Source: Ajuga chamaepitys (taxonomy: Eukaryota > Streptophyta > Magnoliopsida > Lamiales > Lamiaceae). From it: a DNA stretch of 64,000 nucleotides. Of the stretch, positions 12,256 to 23,936 are shown piece by piece. The translations under genes and the position numbers were made by a program. Location: contig OY282506.1 in the NCBI GenBank assembly GCA_958295605.1, forward strand, positions 15,072,226 to 15,136,225, given 5' to 3'. Within the stretch, counting starts at the first letter, position 1, and every line of letters starts with the position of its first letter. The notes below the pieces were generated by a model that did no database searches, was not told where the DNA came from, and worked only from the letters and a program-made list of their open reading frames with translations.

Positions 12256-15200
12256 CTAACTCCTTCCCAAACTCGAGATCTGAACCAACTGCAGACAAAG
12301 ATAAAACTTCTCTGTAGTCAAAGCTTTAGTAAGCATGTCAGATGGATTATCCTCAGTTCTGATTTTCTCCAAAATCACAGTTCCCTTTTCAGTAATATCT
12401 CTTACAAAGTGAAACTTCACATCAATGTGCTTGCTCCTATCATGGAACATCTGATGCTTAGACAAATGTAAGGCACTTTGTGAGTCACTGAACAACTTGA
12501 TTGCCTTTTGTCTGAACCCAAACTCTTCCAGAATACCCTTCAACCAGCAAGCTTCTTTAACTGCTTCAGTAATGGCCATAAACTCTGCTTCAGTAGTAGA
12601 TAAGGCAACTACTGATTGCAACATAGACTTCCAGCTGATTGATGCTCCAAACATAGTGAAAATATAACCAGATTGAGATTTTCTTGAGTCCAAATTAGCA
12701 GCAAAATCCGAGTCACAGTATCCACACAACACATTTCCAGATTCTGTCTCAACTTTCTTGAACATGATCCCAAAATCATTAGTTCCTTTCAGATATCTAA
12801 GCAACCATTTTAGTGCATTCCAATGAGCTCCACCTGGATCAGACATGTATCTACTGACCACAGATATGGCATGAGCCACATCTGGTCTTGTACAAATCAT
12901 GGTATACATCACACTTCCCACTGCATTTGCATAGGGTATATTCTTCATCTCATTGACTTCTTCTCTGGTCTTTGGCTTCTGATCTTCACTCAGCTTAAAA
13001 TGTAACCCAAGAGGTACTGACACTGGTTTTGACTCTTGCATATTAAATCTGGTCAACACCTTATGAATATAATTCTGCTGATTTAGCCAAAGTACTCCAC
13101 CAGTTCTGTTTCTGATGATGTCCATCCCTAATATCCTCCTGGCATTTCCTAACACCTTCATGTCAAACACAGATTGAAGCTCTCTCTTCAGATTATGAAT
13201 CTTCTCTTTACTCTTGCTAGCCACTAACATGTCATCCACATACAGTAGTAGAAACACAACAACTTCTCTTCCTTTGAATTTCAGATACACACAGCTGTCA
13301 TACTTTGACCTTTGGAACCCAATCCTTTGCATATGGCTATTAAACTTTAAATACCACTGCCTAGGACTTTGTTTCAAACCATATAGGGACTTTTGTAGCA
13401 AACATACCTTGTTTTCTGTTCCAGGAACACTGAAACCTTCTGGTTGAGCCATATATATCCTTTCATTCAAATCTCCATGCAAGAAAGCTGTCTTAACATC
13501 TAACTGTTCCAGTTCCAGATCATATTGAGTCACAATTGCTAGCAAGATTCTTATTGATGAATGTTTTACCACTGGAGAGAATATTTCATTGAAGTCAATA
13601 CCTTCCTTCTGTGTGAATCCCCTAGCAACCAGCCTAGCTTTGAATCTGATGGATTCTGTCTGAGCTACCTCCAGTTTCTTCTTGAAAATCCACTTGCAAC
13701 TGACCAATCTTTGATTCTTTGGTCTGTCTACAAGAATCCATGTTTGATTCTTCTCCAAAGAGTCTAACTCTTCCCTCATTGCAAGCATCCACTGAGTCCT
13801 TTCATTACTCTCAATAGCTTCCTTATAGCTTCTGGGTTCAAAGCTATCCATCTCTTCAGCTGAGATCAGTGCATAGGCTGTAAGATATTCATCAGTATAT
13901 CTGGTAGAGGGTCTAGGTATCCTTCTTTCCCTATCCCTTACCAGTTGATAGTCATGTAACCTTGAGTATTCATCATATTCAGTATCTGATCCTTCTTCAG
14001 AGTCTTCTTCTTCATTTTCAGACTCCACCTTAACTGATAACTTCTTATTAGTGTTATCAGCTTGAATCCTGATCTTCTGAGCTTCTTTCAGTGGCATGTC
14101 TTCTTCTGAGAATACCACATCTCTACTGATGATAATCTTTCCTGCTCCAGGTTCTGTATTCCACAGTCTGTATCCTTTTGTTCCCTCAGGATATCCCAGC
14201 ATCAGGCATTTGATTGCCCTGGCTTCTAACTTGTCTTGTTTTGTGTGAGCATAGGCTCTGCATCCAAAAACCTTTAAGTGTTCATATCTGGGAGACTTCC
14301 CTGACCATTTTTCTTCAGGAGTTAGGTTTTCAATGGCACTGGAAGGACACCTGTTGATCAAATAAGCAGCTGTGGAAGCTGCTTCTCCCCAGAATCTCTT
14401 ATCCAACCCTGAGCTTGATAACATGCTTCTAACCCTCTCCAATATGGTTCTGTTCATCCTCTCAATGATACCATTTTGTTGAGGATTTGCAGGGACTGTT
14501 TTATGCCGTTTTATCCCCTTTGTAGTGCAGAAACTGTTGAACTCTTCAGACACAAACTCAAGACCATTGTCTGTTCTTAGGCACTTCACACATACATCTT
14601 TCTCATTTTCCACCTGCTTGCACCAGGCTTTAAATTTCTCCAAGGCTTCAGACTTCTGTTTCAGAACATATAACCATAGCTTTCTTGAGAAATCATCCAT
14701 TATGCTCAGAAAGTATCTGCCTCCTCCAAGAGTTGGAGTTCTTGAAGGTCCCCAGAGATCAGCATGAATGTATTCTAATGGGGCATTTGAGCATTTCTTC
14801 CCTTCAGGGTAAGGGAGTTTCCTGCTCTTACTTAGAATGCAGTCTTCACAAAGCTTCTTATGACCCTCATCACTTGTCTTGATCAGGTTTTGCTTCATCA
14901 ATAGTCTTAATCCAGAATCACTTACATGTCCAAGTCTGGCATGCCATATGTCTGCACTACTCCTTTCCACAGCATCAGCTTCTCCAAGGATCACTGATCC
15001 CATTAGGTAGTACAGGCTTGATCTTCTTACCCCTCGTAGGACAATTGACTGATTCCTTATGACATCCAGAAAACCATTCTCAGACTTAAACCAGCAACCC
15101 TTCTTTTCTAGAGTGCCAAGACTTATCAAGTTCCTTTTCAACTGGGGAATATACCTTACTTCAGTCAAGGTGATGATCTGATTATTGTGAGTTCTCAATT

Positions 15201-16206
15201 TCAGGTCACCTATACCTTTAACACTACATACTTGATCATTCCCCAATAGGACAGTTCCAGTGTTCTTTTCTTTGAAATTTTCAAGCCAATCCAAGTGAGG
15301 TGTCATGTGAAAACTGCAGCCTGAATCTAGAATCCATTCATTCATAGATTTAGTGTCTGTAATGTTCAATACCTGATTCTCATCATTTGATTCTTCAGCT
15401 GTTTCTGCAACATTTGAAGTAGAGGCACCCTTTTGGTTCTGCTTCTTCTTCCACTCGAAGCAATTCTTCTTCAAGTGTCCTGGTTTCTTGCAAAAGAAAC
15501 ATTTCCTGGACTCCTTCTGATCAGCCTGTTTTGGCTTTGAATTTTGATTCTTCTGAGAATTGTCTCCAGATTGGGAAGCCTTTTGAAACCTGCCTTTCTT
15601 GATGTTCAGGCCTTCAGGGATGCTTTCTTGTTTTACTTGTTTCATCTTCTGGAGTTCCTTTCCTTTTAGAGCTGCTTGAACCTCGGCTAAAGAAATCCTT
15701 GAGTCTCTCCCATAGAGCATGGCATCTCTGAGATGATCAAGTGCTTGAGGTAGAGAGTTTAAGAGCAGTACTGCTTTGTCTTCATCCTCCATCTTTACAT
15801 CTATGGCCTCCAGATCGTCTAGAGTTTTGTTGAACTCATCCAACTGATCCTCCACCCCTTTCTCTGCCATAAACTTGAAGGAGAACAGTTTCTGCTTCAA
15901 ATACAGTCTATTTGCCATGGATTTGATGAGGTATATCTGGTCCAATCTTTCCATAACTGCTTCTACACTCGTTTCTTTGGCCACTTCGCGCAAAACCTTA
16001 TCAGAGAGACAAAGTATCACCAGGCTATGAGCCTTTTCTTGAATTTCTAACCTCTGATCAGGGGTCACCGAGGCAGGAAATCCTTTATCTCCCTTGAGTG
16101 CAGCTCCCAGGCCCTGTTGAATCAGCAATGCCTTAACCTTCAACTTCCAGAGCCCGTAGTCGTTCTTGCCATTGAACTTTTCTGCTTCAAACTTCGAGAT
16201 TGACAT
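12256..16206 (-). CDS. copia gag-pol polyprotein, intact
   Basis: 1316 residues with no stop or frameshift. Gag comes first (about residues 5-230, UBN2/DUF4219 type), then a zinc knuckle CX2CX4HX4C at 236-249. The protease active site is DSG at 294-296. Integrase has an HHCC zinc-binding region (H422, H427, C453, C456) and a D-D-35-E core at D483, D546 and E582. Reverse transcriptase follows, with D903 and the YVDD box at 989-992. RNase H has acidic residues at D1165, E1206 and D1241. The domain order protease-integrase-RT-RNase H is that of Ty1/copia. The gag and integrase sequence most resembles Tnt1/Tork lineages. All catalytic residues I checked are present, so the protein may be functional. 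The start Met lies 52 bases inside the 5' LTR. Confidence 0.96.
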   Translation of the reverse strand: MSISKFEAEKFNGKNDYGLWKLKVKALLIQQGLGAALKGDKGFPASVTPDQRLEIQEKAHSLVILCLSDKVLREVAKETSVEAVMERLDQIYLIKSMANRLYLKQKLFSFKFMAEKGVEDQLDEFNKTLDDLEAIDVKMEDEDKAVLLLNSLPQALDHLRDAMLYGRDSRISLAEVQAALKGKELQKMKQVKQESIPEGLNIKKGRFQKASQSGDNSQKNQNSKPKQADQKESRKCFFCKKPGHLKKNCFEWKKKQNQKGASTSNVAETAEESNDENQVLNITDTKSMNEWILDSGCSFHMTPHLDWLENFKEKNTGTVLLGNDQVCSVKGIGDLKLRTHNNQIITLTEVRYIPQLKRNLISLGTLEKKGCWFKSENGFLDVIRNQSIVLRGVRRSSLYYLMGSVILGEADAVERSSADIWHARLGHVSDSGLRLLMKQNLIKTSDEGHKKLCEDCILSKSRKLPYPEGKKCSNAPLEYIHADLWGPSRTPTLGGGRYFLSIMDDFSRKLWLYVLKQKSEALEKFKAWCKQVENEKDVCVKCLRTDNGLEFVSEEFNSFCTTKGIKRHKTVPANPQQNGIIERMNRTILERVRSMLSSSGLDKRFWGEAASTAAYLINRCPSSAIENLTPEEKWSGKSPRYEHLKVFGCRAYAHTKQDKLEARAIKCLMLGYPEGTKGYRLWNTEPGAGKIIISRDVVFSEEDMPLKEAQKIRIQADNTNKKLSVKVESENEEEDSEEGSDTEYDEYSRLHDYQLVRDRERRIPRPSTRYTDEYLTAYALISAEEMDSFEPRSYKEAIESNERTQWMLAMREELDSLEKNQTWILVDRPKNQRLVSCKWIFKKKLEVAQTESIRFKARLVARGFTQKEGIDFNEIFSPVVKHSSIRILLAIVTQYDLELEQLDVKTAFLHGDLNERIYMAQPEGFSVPGTENKVCLLQKSLYGLKQSPRQWYLKFNSHMQRIGFQRSKYDSCVYLKFKGREVVVFLLLYVDDMLVASKSKEKIHNLKRELQSVFDMKVLGNARRILGMDIIRNRTGGVLWLNQQNYIHKVLTRFNMQESKPVSVPLGLHFKLSEDQKPKTREEVNEMKNIPYANAVGSVMYTMICTRPDVAHAISVVSRYMSDPGGAHWNALKWLLRYLKGTNDFGIMFKKVETESGNVLCGYCDSDFAANLDSRKSQSGYIFTMFGASISWKSMLQSVVALSTTEAEFMAITEAVKEACWLKGILEEFGFRQKAIKLFSDSQSALHLSKHQMFHDRSKHIDVKFHFVRDITEKGTVILEKIRTEDNPSDMLTKALTTEKFYLCLQLVQISSLGRS

Positions 16207-16240
16207 TCTGAATGGAGATTTAGATCTTCAATGTGATGCT

Positions 16241-16258
16241 TCCCACAGACGGCGCCAC
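16241..16258 (-). promoter_or_regulatory. primer-binding site
   Basis: On the minus strand GTGGCGCCGTCTGTGGGA follows the 5' LTR directly. The GGCGCCGT core matches the 3' end of plant tRNA-Asp rather than the initiator Met tRNA usual for copia. The tRNA assignment is tentative. Confidence 0.65.
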
Positions 16259-16850
16259 TGTTGTAAATCTTACTCAAATAACCACTCAAAACACACTCCT
16301 CAATCTCTCAATCTAATGTTCTCTCTTTGAGAAAGAAAAACGAACAACAATGAATCAGAAAAATAGAACACAAGCAATTTACGTGGTTCGGCTTAAAGCC
16401 TACATCCACGGGCAAGAACAGAAAGAATTCACTATGAGAAATGAGTTACACAATACAAGAAACACTCAAGATTCAATCACTTTGCATAATGTGATTAATA
16501 TTCCTCTCAAGCTCTCATTTCTTGGCTTAACTCCTAAGAATTACAATGTGAAGTTATGCTGCTCATCAACGCGTATAGACTCAGCTAAGAATGAGAGAAA
16601 ACCGCTGAAAAACCGTCACCAAAACAGATTCATGAAACTAATTCCAGAAACTGCCAACCAGAAATAGACAACGGTTTTTGTAACAGAAAACCGTTGTAAT
16701 CTTCAGTTAACAAAATAACCGTTTTCTTTCCCTTATTCTGATTCTGTTTTTACTTCCTTCTTCAGCTTCTATTCTCCTTTTCTTTTCTCAGCTGAACTAG
16801 TCTGCTTCCTAGCTACAACATACAACATTTTTGACACACACAAAATCACA
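16259..16850 (-). repeat. 5' LTR of the young copia element
   Basis: 592 bp, including the 14-bp unit missing from the other LTR. It contains the conserved motif ACGTGGTTCGGCTTAAAGCC (plus strand). As the 5' LTR it should hold the element's promoter, read on the minus strand. Confidence 0.95.
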
Positions 16851-16855
16851 CATAC

Positions 16856-17173
16856 AAAGTAAAAGATCCGGATTGCTCATCCGAATTTTAAGAAAAATTT
16901 ATTTGAAACTTTGAAGGACATAAAATGGTAAAATAGATATTGTACTCCATCATAGTAGCTTAAGTGATTAGATGGGGCCGGGTGGCGACGCATATTGAAA
17001 GTATTCGAACAGAAGATGAAAAGCAAAACGGCAGACATTAACTAGGTCAGAGAGAGGGGAGAATCCTTCATCGTACTATCCATTATATAATGTCCTCTGC
17101 TTTTGTCTCATATGAAGCTTTAATCAGCACCTCCATCAAATTCCTGTTGTCCTTATATAATGTGAGGTGTAAA
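16856..17173. other. no gene seen
   Basis: Short stretch between the copia element and Helitron A. No reading frame or RNA gene recognised. Confidence 0.55.
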
Positions 17174-17562
17174 TCTACTTCTATTATAAAAGTGTGAGTT
17201 GTTTCTTACAAAATTTGATTTGCCTATTATATCCTTAATGAATTTGAATATTTAAGGTTAGTTTGGTAACTATATTTTAAAGTTTTATTTATAAACTATA
17301 TCTTTGAATCTTTTTTATATATAGTTAGACAAAATTTGATTTGCTTATTATATTATTAATGAATTTCAGTTTTTAAGGTTAGTTTATTAACTATTTTCTC
17401 AAAGTTTTATTTATTTGGTTAGAGCCCTATATAGTTCATCTATCAATTCATAGATATGATACCCTAAAAAATTCATGGATATGATATGTAATTCATCTAA
17501 TGGCATAAGTTAAACCTACATATTGATCATATTATATATATTTTTTTTTATTTTTAATAATA

Positions 17563-17697
<135 letters not shown>

Positions 17698-18089
17698 GTT
17701 TCTTTATAAATTTCTTATCTCTTTTATGATGAGATTTTTGTTTATATAATTGTCAAAAAAAAAGAACTATAGAAAAAGAAAAAAAACCATTAATTAGCAA
17801 AATTTTAAGGCTAATTTAGTAACTTTATTTTTTTAAGTTTTATTTATTTAGTAAGATTCATTTTATAATTGAAATTCATCTCTCAAGTCTCAACTTATGA
17901 AATTTTCTATCACATTTAATATAATATATAGTTTGACTAATGATATAAGTTGAACCTAAATATTCATAATATATTATTATTTATTTGTGGTAAAAATATA
18001 TTATATTCTTTTTATTTGTTTATATTTTATTCGATCCTTCATAAATTTCTAATAATTTTTCTAATTGGTTTCTTCTATAATTGAAGAGA

Positions 18090-19290
18090 AATGAGAAAGG
18101 CCGATTAGCACAAAGGTACTTACAATAAGTAAAATTACTTTAGTATATGATTCTTAGGATATTGAATAATTGAAGTTACACAAAATATATTTATGTATTT
18201 ATAAGAAAATTATAGAAATTTAAACATATTATAGGACTTTATTAACTTCAAAGTTTGACTTTTTAACTAGGATAATGATTCCAAGACTTTTAATTTCGAA
18301 TAATGGTACTTTAGAGTTATTTAGATATTAAATGTTTGCAAAACTATTAAGTTTTTGTGTTTTCATGGTGAAAAAAATACTAAAAGGTTTTATGATTAGC
18401 AATAATAAGAAAAAAAAAACTATACACATAAAAATTAGAACAATTGAATAATAGTGAAAGCTCTTATTTATCATTTTTCATTTTGGAGATATTTTTTTTT
18501 TTAGTTTACTTTTTTCTTTTTAATTTAGGTACGTAGTTATAATATGTATACCGATTCTACTAACCATAACAAAAAAAAAAAAAAAAAAAAAGGGAATTGA
18601 CAGGACAACTATAGTGTATCATATTCCTTTTATTTACTCTTAAATTTTGTGAGTCGATCTTTCTCATTTCTCTACAATTGTAAAAAATCCAATTAGAAGA
18701 ACTATATAAAATTTATGAAGAACTGAAAAAAGTATATTAAAAAATTAAAAAATAATATAATGTATAATACTAAAAAGGAATAAGAATATAAGATATTATG
18801 AATATTAAAGTACTTTAGTTTATGTTCTCAAAATATTAAATAATTGAAATGTACACAAAAGATATTTATATATGTATAAAAAATTATAGAAAATTAAGCA
18901 TAGTTTAATAATTTAATAGCTCCAAACATTGACTTCTTTGTTAGGATGATAACCACAAGAATCTTAATTTGCAATAGTGGTATACAATAAAGATATTTAG
19001 GTACTAAATGTTATATTAAGTTTTTTGTGTATTCATGGCGAAAAAGTACTATTAGATTTTAGGATTAGCAACAAGAAAAAAAAATCATATACATAAAAAT
19101 CAGAACAATGAATAATATTAAAAACTCTTATTGATTTAATTTATCATCTTTAATTTTTTGGAGATAATTTTTTAGTTTACTTTTTTTTTAATTTAGATAT
19201 GGTACATAGCTATAACATATATATACTCATTCCAATAACTACAACAAAAAATATGTTGACAAGACGACGATAGTGTATTATATAATATTT
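18090..19290 (+). repeat. internal direct duplication of about 0.65 kb
   Basis: The block from about 18140 to 18625 recurs, diverged, at about 18800-19285. Matching landmarks are an ACTTTAGTWTATG word, ATTGAATAATTGAAG, AAAAATTATAGAAA, and a TAGTTTACTTTTTT to TAGTGTATNATAT stretch. Copy B lacks this whole stretch: its flanks match A at about 18130 and again at about 19965. So either A gained it or B lost it. Confidence 0.65.
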
Positions 19291-22200
19291 AATTTGCCAC
19301 AATATATGAATGACTCAAGATTAATAATACTTATATGATAAAATATTTAAAATATGTAAAATGTAATAGTTTAATATGATTTCAATAGTTATAAGTTTGA
19401 CTTCATAGTCGAATAATAGACACAAGATTGTTGACATATGATCGTACTTATTTTTTTTTTTATTATATAAAAATGATTGAAAGTTAAACTAAACAAATGT
19501 CATTAAAGAATTTTTGGAAAAAATAGATGAAATTAAATTAAATCTTTTAGTCTAAAAAATGTAAACGTCATATGTCAGAACAATATGTAAATGATTCACA
19601 ATGATTTATATTACTATGTATAAATTATTAACAAATTCTTACATAGTGTTTGGTCATAAAGAAAACAGTCAACTCTTATTATAAATATAAATTAGAATAA
19701 TACTTATCTAATAGTAACAATTTATTTGTCTAAGTTTGAATATTATAAATTTGCTACTTGCAATAATCTCCCTAAATTTCTAAATTATTGAAGTATCAAT
19801 ATTATAACAATGGGAAACAATAATAGAAGTTATATAAGTTATCTAATGAAAAATAAGATTTGAATATTTAATATTTAGACTGAAGTGTAAACTATTGAAT
19901 TGATCAAGTGTTAGAGCATAGTATTTAAACTTCATTATAATATAAACTTGAAGCAAGTACTAAAATGAAAGAATAAAATGACTTTGCATGTGAAATTGCT
20001 AAGTTATATTTTAAAATTGACTTTTGAGTAAGTAAAAGGACATGTTAGAAAATTGTATGTATTTTTGTGTATACCACTTTATCAAAGTCCAACAATATAA
20101 AATAATGTCAAAACAATTGAATAAGAACTATATGATGATAAAATGAATAGAAGTGAGAAAATGAATTGTGAAGAAAGATAACACAAACTTATGAATAGAC
20201 TTTATTATTAGTAGATATAACTTTATTAACATAATAAACAAAATTATAAAAAAAAACTAGCGTAAAAATTATGAATATTAAAGGGTCTCAGTAAATTTTC
20301 ATTATGAAAAAAATTATAATAGACGAGTCTAGATAATACAATAGAAAAATCAAAGGATAAATTAATATGATAGAGTTAGACATATTATACTATGAGAAAA
20401 GTATACAAAAACAAAAATTAAATATCTACTATATTATAGGTAGATGTACATACAAGTTAATTATTACAATGTAGTATTTCAAAATTTGGATTAAACTAGG
20501 CATACATTTAGCCTTACTGTTTAAATTTAGATTAAACTAGCAATATATATGTTAACAAGCTAAATTTCTTTGTATGAGTATTACTAAGTAAATATAAATC
20601 GACTTATTATACTTGTAGGAAATGAGATTATATATTATATTTATTTTCAATGATTTAGAAGAATGAAATCGATATATTTCATAAGTAACATTTATAAACA
20701 TTACAACAAGAGAAAATAATAATTGATTTACGAATTTTATTGAATTTTAAAAGTATACGATAAAGTCATTTATATATGTATATATATGTGTGTATATATA
20801 TATAAGATGAAAAAGATGGAGGAAAACGATAAAAGTAGCTTATATATGAAATCAGTAATAGAGATATACGAAGATATAAAAACGATATAAATGCATTGGT
20901 AGTGATATCGTGTAAATTTAAGTACTATTGGTCTATACAATGGATCGATTTTATTCAAATAAGTCTATAAGTTGAACATAATTTTTAATCACATACCTTA
21001 CACATCTACATAAATATATACTCACTGATGTAATACTTTTAATAGTTGATGTAATTTTAGTAGACCAAAGAAAAAACTGTTATGGTAGAAAATTGGAGAG
21101 AGACATAAAAATCACAAGGTTTATAATAATTGGAGTTTAGACCGAGGTGTGAAATTTTATTGAGAAATAATAAAATGGCAAACGAAAAAATTAGTGGACA
21201 TGAATAGTTGCAATTCTTTTAAATATTTAAGATCTAACATTAAACAAATTATTAAATCGATAAAAATATTTTACATATATATATATATATATATATATAT
21301 TAAGCATATGTAATAACTTGATAGATGAATGTACTATGCTATATAAATTATAGGGTACAATAAAGAATAAAATAAACGATAAAGAAATAATGAATTAAGT
21401 TGTACTATGAATGATTCAATTGTACTATGTGAATAAGTATCACATAATTAAATTAAAACATGCTAAAAATAAAAGAAAAGTGAAATGTGAATGTTAATAT
21501 TAACTTGACAATAGATTAGAAAAATAATTATGTCGAAAAAAGTATGGTATAGTTTAAATAAAAAATGAAATGAGAAAAATAAAATCGGAATTCGTGGTTT
21601 AATCATGTATATATAAGACTTTTAAATGGATGTGTAATGTTTGAAAAAATTAGGAGTTTTCACTATAACTAAATAAGGTATTAAAGACATTACAAATTAT
21701 GTAAAACATTTATTATATTTTATATAGATTGTAGCATGTGTCTTGATTGAAGATTGTGAGATACTATGTACATAGTCAATCTTCCATAAAAAATATTATT
21801 TATTTTGTAATTATACTATAGTATAATTTTTATTGTAAGTCGCACATAATTTTTGAATTTCGACGTTGCATTGAGAAAATAATTAAGGAAAATTGAAATA
21901 AGCAATCTTAAATCAATAAGTACATTATATTAAAGAGGGTTATACTTAATAATTAAAAAAAAATAGAAAATAGCTTTCATGACAAAAGTTGGATGTTGGA
22001 CCTTGATACTAAGTTGTTAGAAGTTTTTCCACACATTAAAATATGTAAAGAATTTCATGTGCAAATGTATATTGAAATCGAACTTATTTATTAGAGAATT
22101 ATAGAAAAGTATGTTAGACCTAATATTTTGTGTGTATATAAACAAATAATTGACTTATGAATGTCAGTTGATGATATAATTAATGAGACAATTAAAAATG

Positions 22201-22445
22201 TGTTTTACTTCAAATGTCAATGATTTGGTGCAAAACATAAAAATATATGCCTCATTATTTCGTATATAGTTTTTCAATCATCGTATAACTTTATTCAAGA
22301 TATATTAATGATGATCGAGTCTGTGTATAATAAGAAGTAAACAATAGTTTGAATAAATCAAACTTTACGTGTATAATAGAAAATTTTGTAAGACTAAATA
22401 TTTCTACAATATATCATGGTATGTCGTTTTTTACGAATCTTTTAA

Positions 22446-23521
22446 GGCAATATACATCTTAAAGTCCTTAAAGTATTGATGTTTGTTTTAAATAGTCCTT
22501 AAAGTATCATTTTGTTTTAATTGGTCCTTAAAGTTCTAATTTTTTTATTCAATTAGTCCCCTGAAGTATTTTTTATTTTAATTAGTCCCTTATGTTTTGG
22601 AATTATTTCAATTGGTCCTTAAACTATTACAAAAATCTATTTAAGGCCCCTAGAAGAAAAAAATACATAAAATATGTGAAATTACCGATTTAATTCAAAA
22701 TGATATTGCAACATATCTTTTATTAAATAAATATTTTGTAATTTATCATTATGATGCTTTCCCCCTGAAACGAAGGTGATTTATACAAACATATCGATTT
22801 GAATAAAACTCCGAGATTATATTTTTTCAAGAATTTCATCCAAACTCTGAGAAAATACTATGTGCTACTTTATTTTAGTTAGAAACGTGCTAATTTGATC
22901 TAGATATTTTGAACTCTAACTATCTTGAATTTAAAGTAAAATTGAACATTATCAACGAAATAACTTTAATTTTTTTAAATATTGTAAAGACCTTCAAACA
23001 TAAAAATTCAAAGTCATTTCGTTAATAATGTTTAGTTTTACATTAAATTCAAGATAGATAGAGTTCAAAATATCTCAACTAAATTATCACTAAAATTAAA
23101 GTACCACAAAGTATTTCTCAAAGTTTGGATAAAATTATTGAGAAATTATAATCTCGAACTTTTGTTCAAATCCTATTATAGTATAATTCACCTCGTTTGA
23201 TGGTAAAAGTATCATAATAAAATACACAATATTTATTTAATAAAAGATATGTTATAATATTATTTTGAATTAAATCGGCGATTTCACATATTTTATGTAT
23301 CTTTTTTTTCTTTTAGGGGGCCTTAAGCTAGAATTTCGTAATAGTTTAAGGATCAATTGAAATAATTGTAAAACATAAGGGACCAATTGAAACAAAAAAT
23401 ACTTCAGGGACTAATTGATTTAAAAATTTATAACTTCAAGGACCAATTAAAACAAAATGATACTTTAAGGACCATTTAAAACAAACATTAATACTTTAAG
23501 GACCTTAAGATGTATAATGCC
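22446..23521. mobile_element. foldback Mutator-like element, copy 2
   Basis: 1076 bp, beginning GGCAATATACATCTTAAAG and ending with the near complement. It is flanked by a perfect 9-bp duplication ATCTTTTAA (22437-22445 and 23522-23530). Its arms carry the repeated theme GGTCCTTAAAG / TTTTGTTTTAATTGGTCC, as in copy 1. The whole element is a near-complete inverted repeat with no transposase. It is inserted inside Helitron A, so it transposed after A arrived. Confidence 0.93.
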
Positions 23522-23936
23522 ATCTTTTAACATTAATTATTGTAACTTATTTAATTAAGACTAACGTTATTTAACTTTTCTATTTCTCTTTAGTGATTCT
23601 TTTAGTTCTTAGTTGATTCAAAATTATGTTTGTTCAATGAATTAATTTTTATTACATTGATCTATGAAATTATGTATATATATTACAGTGATCACAATGT
23701 ACAATTATTTAATGTTCAAATTAATTTTTTTATTAAATAATAATAAAAAATTATAACCACGTGCAACGCACGTGCGTAGTGCTAGTTAAGAGAAAAGTGT
23801 AGCATTTAGTTGACCAGGAATGTCCCCAATCCGCATTCCACCCTTGAGCATTGATTGGTGGACAAGCCTAATATATAGGACGTCGACTCTCGTAAGTGTG
23901 CACAATCATTATAGCCTAACAGAGATGCTCTGTTTG

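Larger units (their letters stand above)
11576..16850 (-). mobile_element. complete young Ty1/copia element, Tork/Tnt1-like
   Basis: Two LTRs (11576-12153 and 16259-16850) start TGTTGTAAATC and end AAAATCACA on the plus strand. The element is flanked by a perfect 5-bp duplication CATAC (11571-11575 and 16851-16855). Transcription would run on the minus strand, so the right LTR is the 5' LTR. The LTRs differ by one substitution and one 14-bp indel over 578 aligned bases, so insertion was recent. The internal region holds a primer-binding site, one uninterrupted polyprotein gene and a polypurine tract. All parts expected of an autonomous element are visible. Confidence 0.96.
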
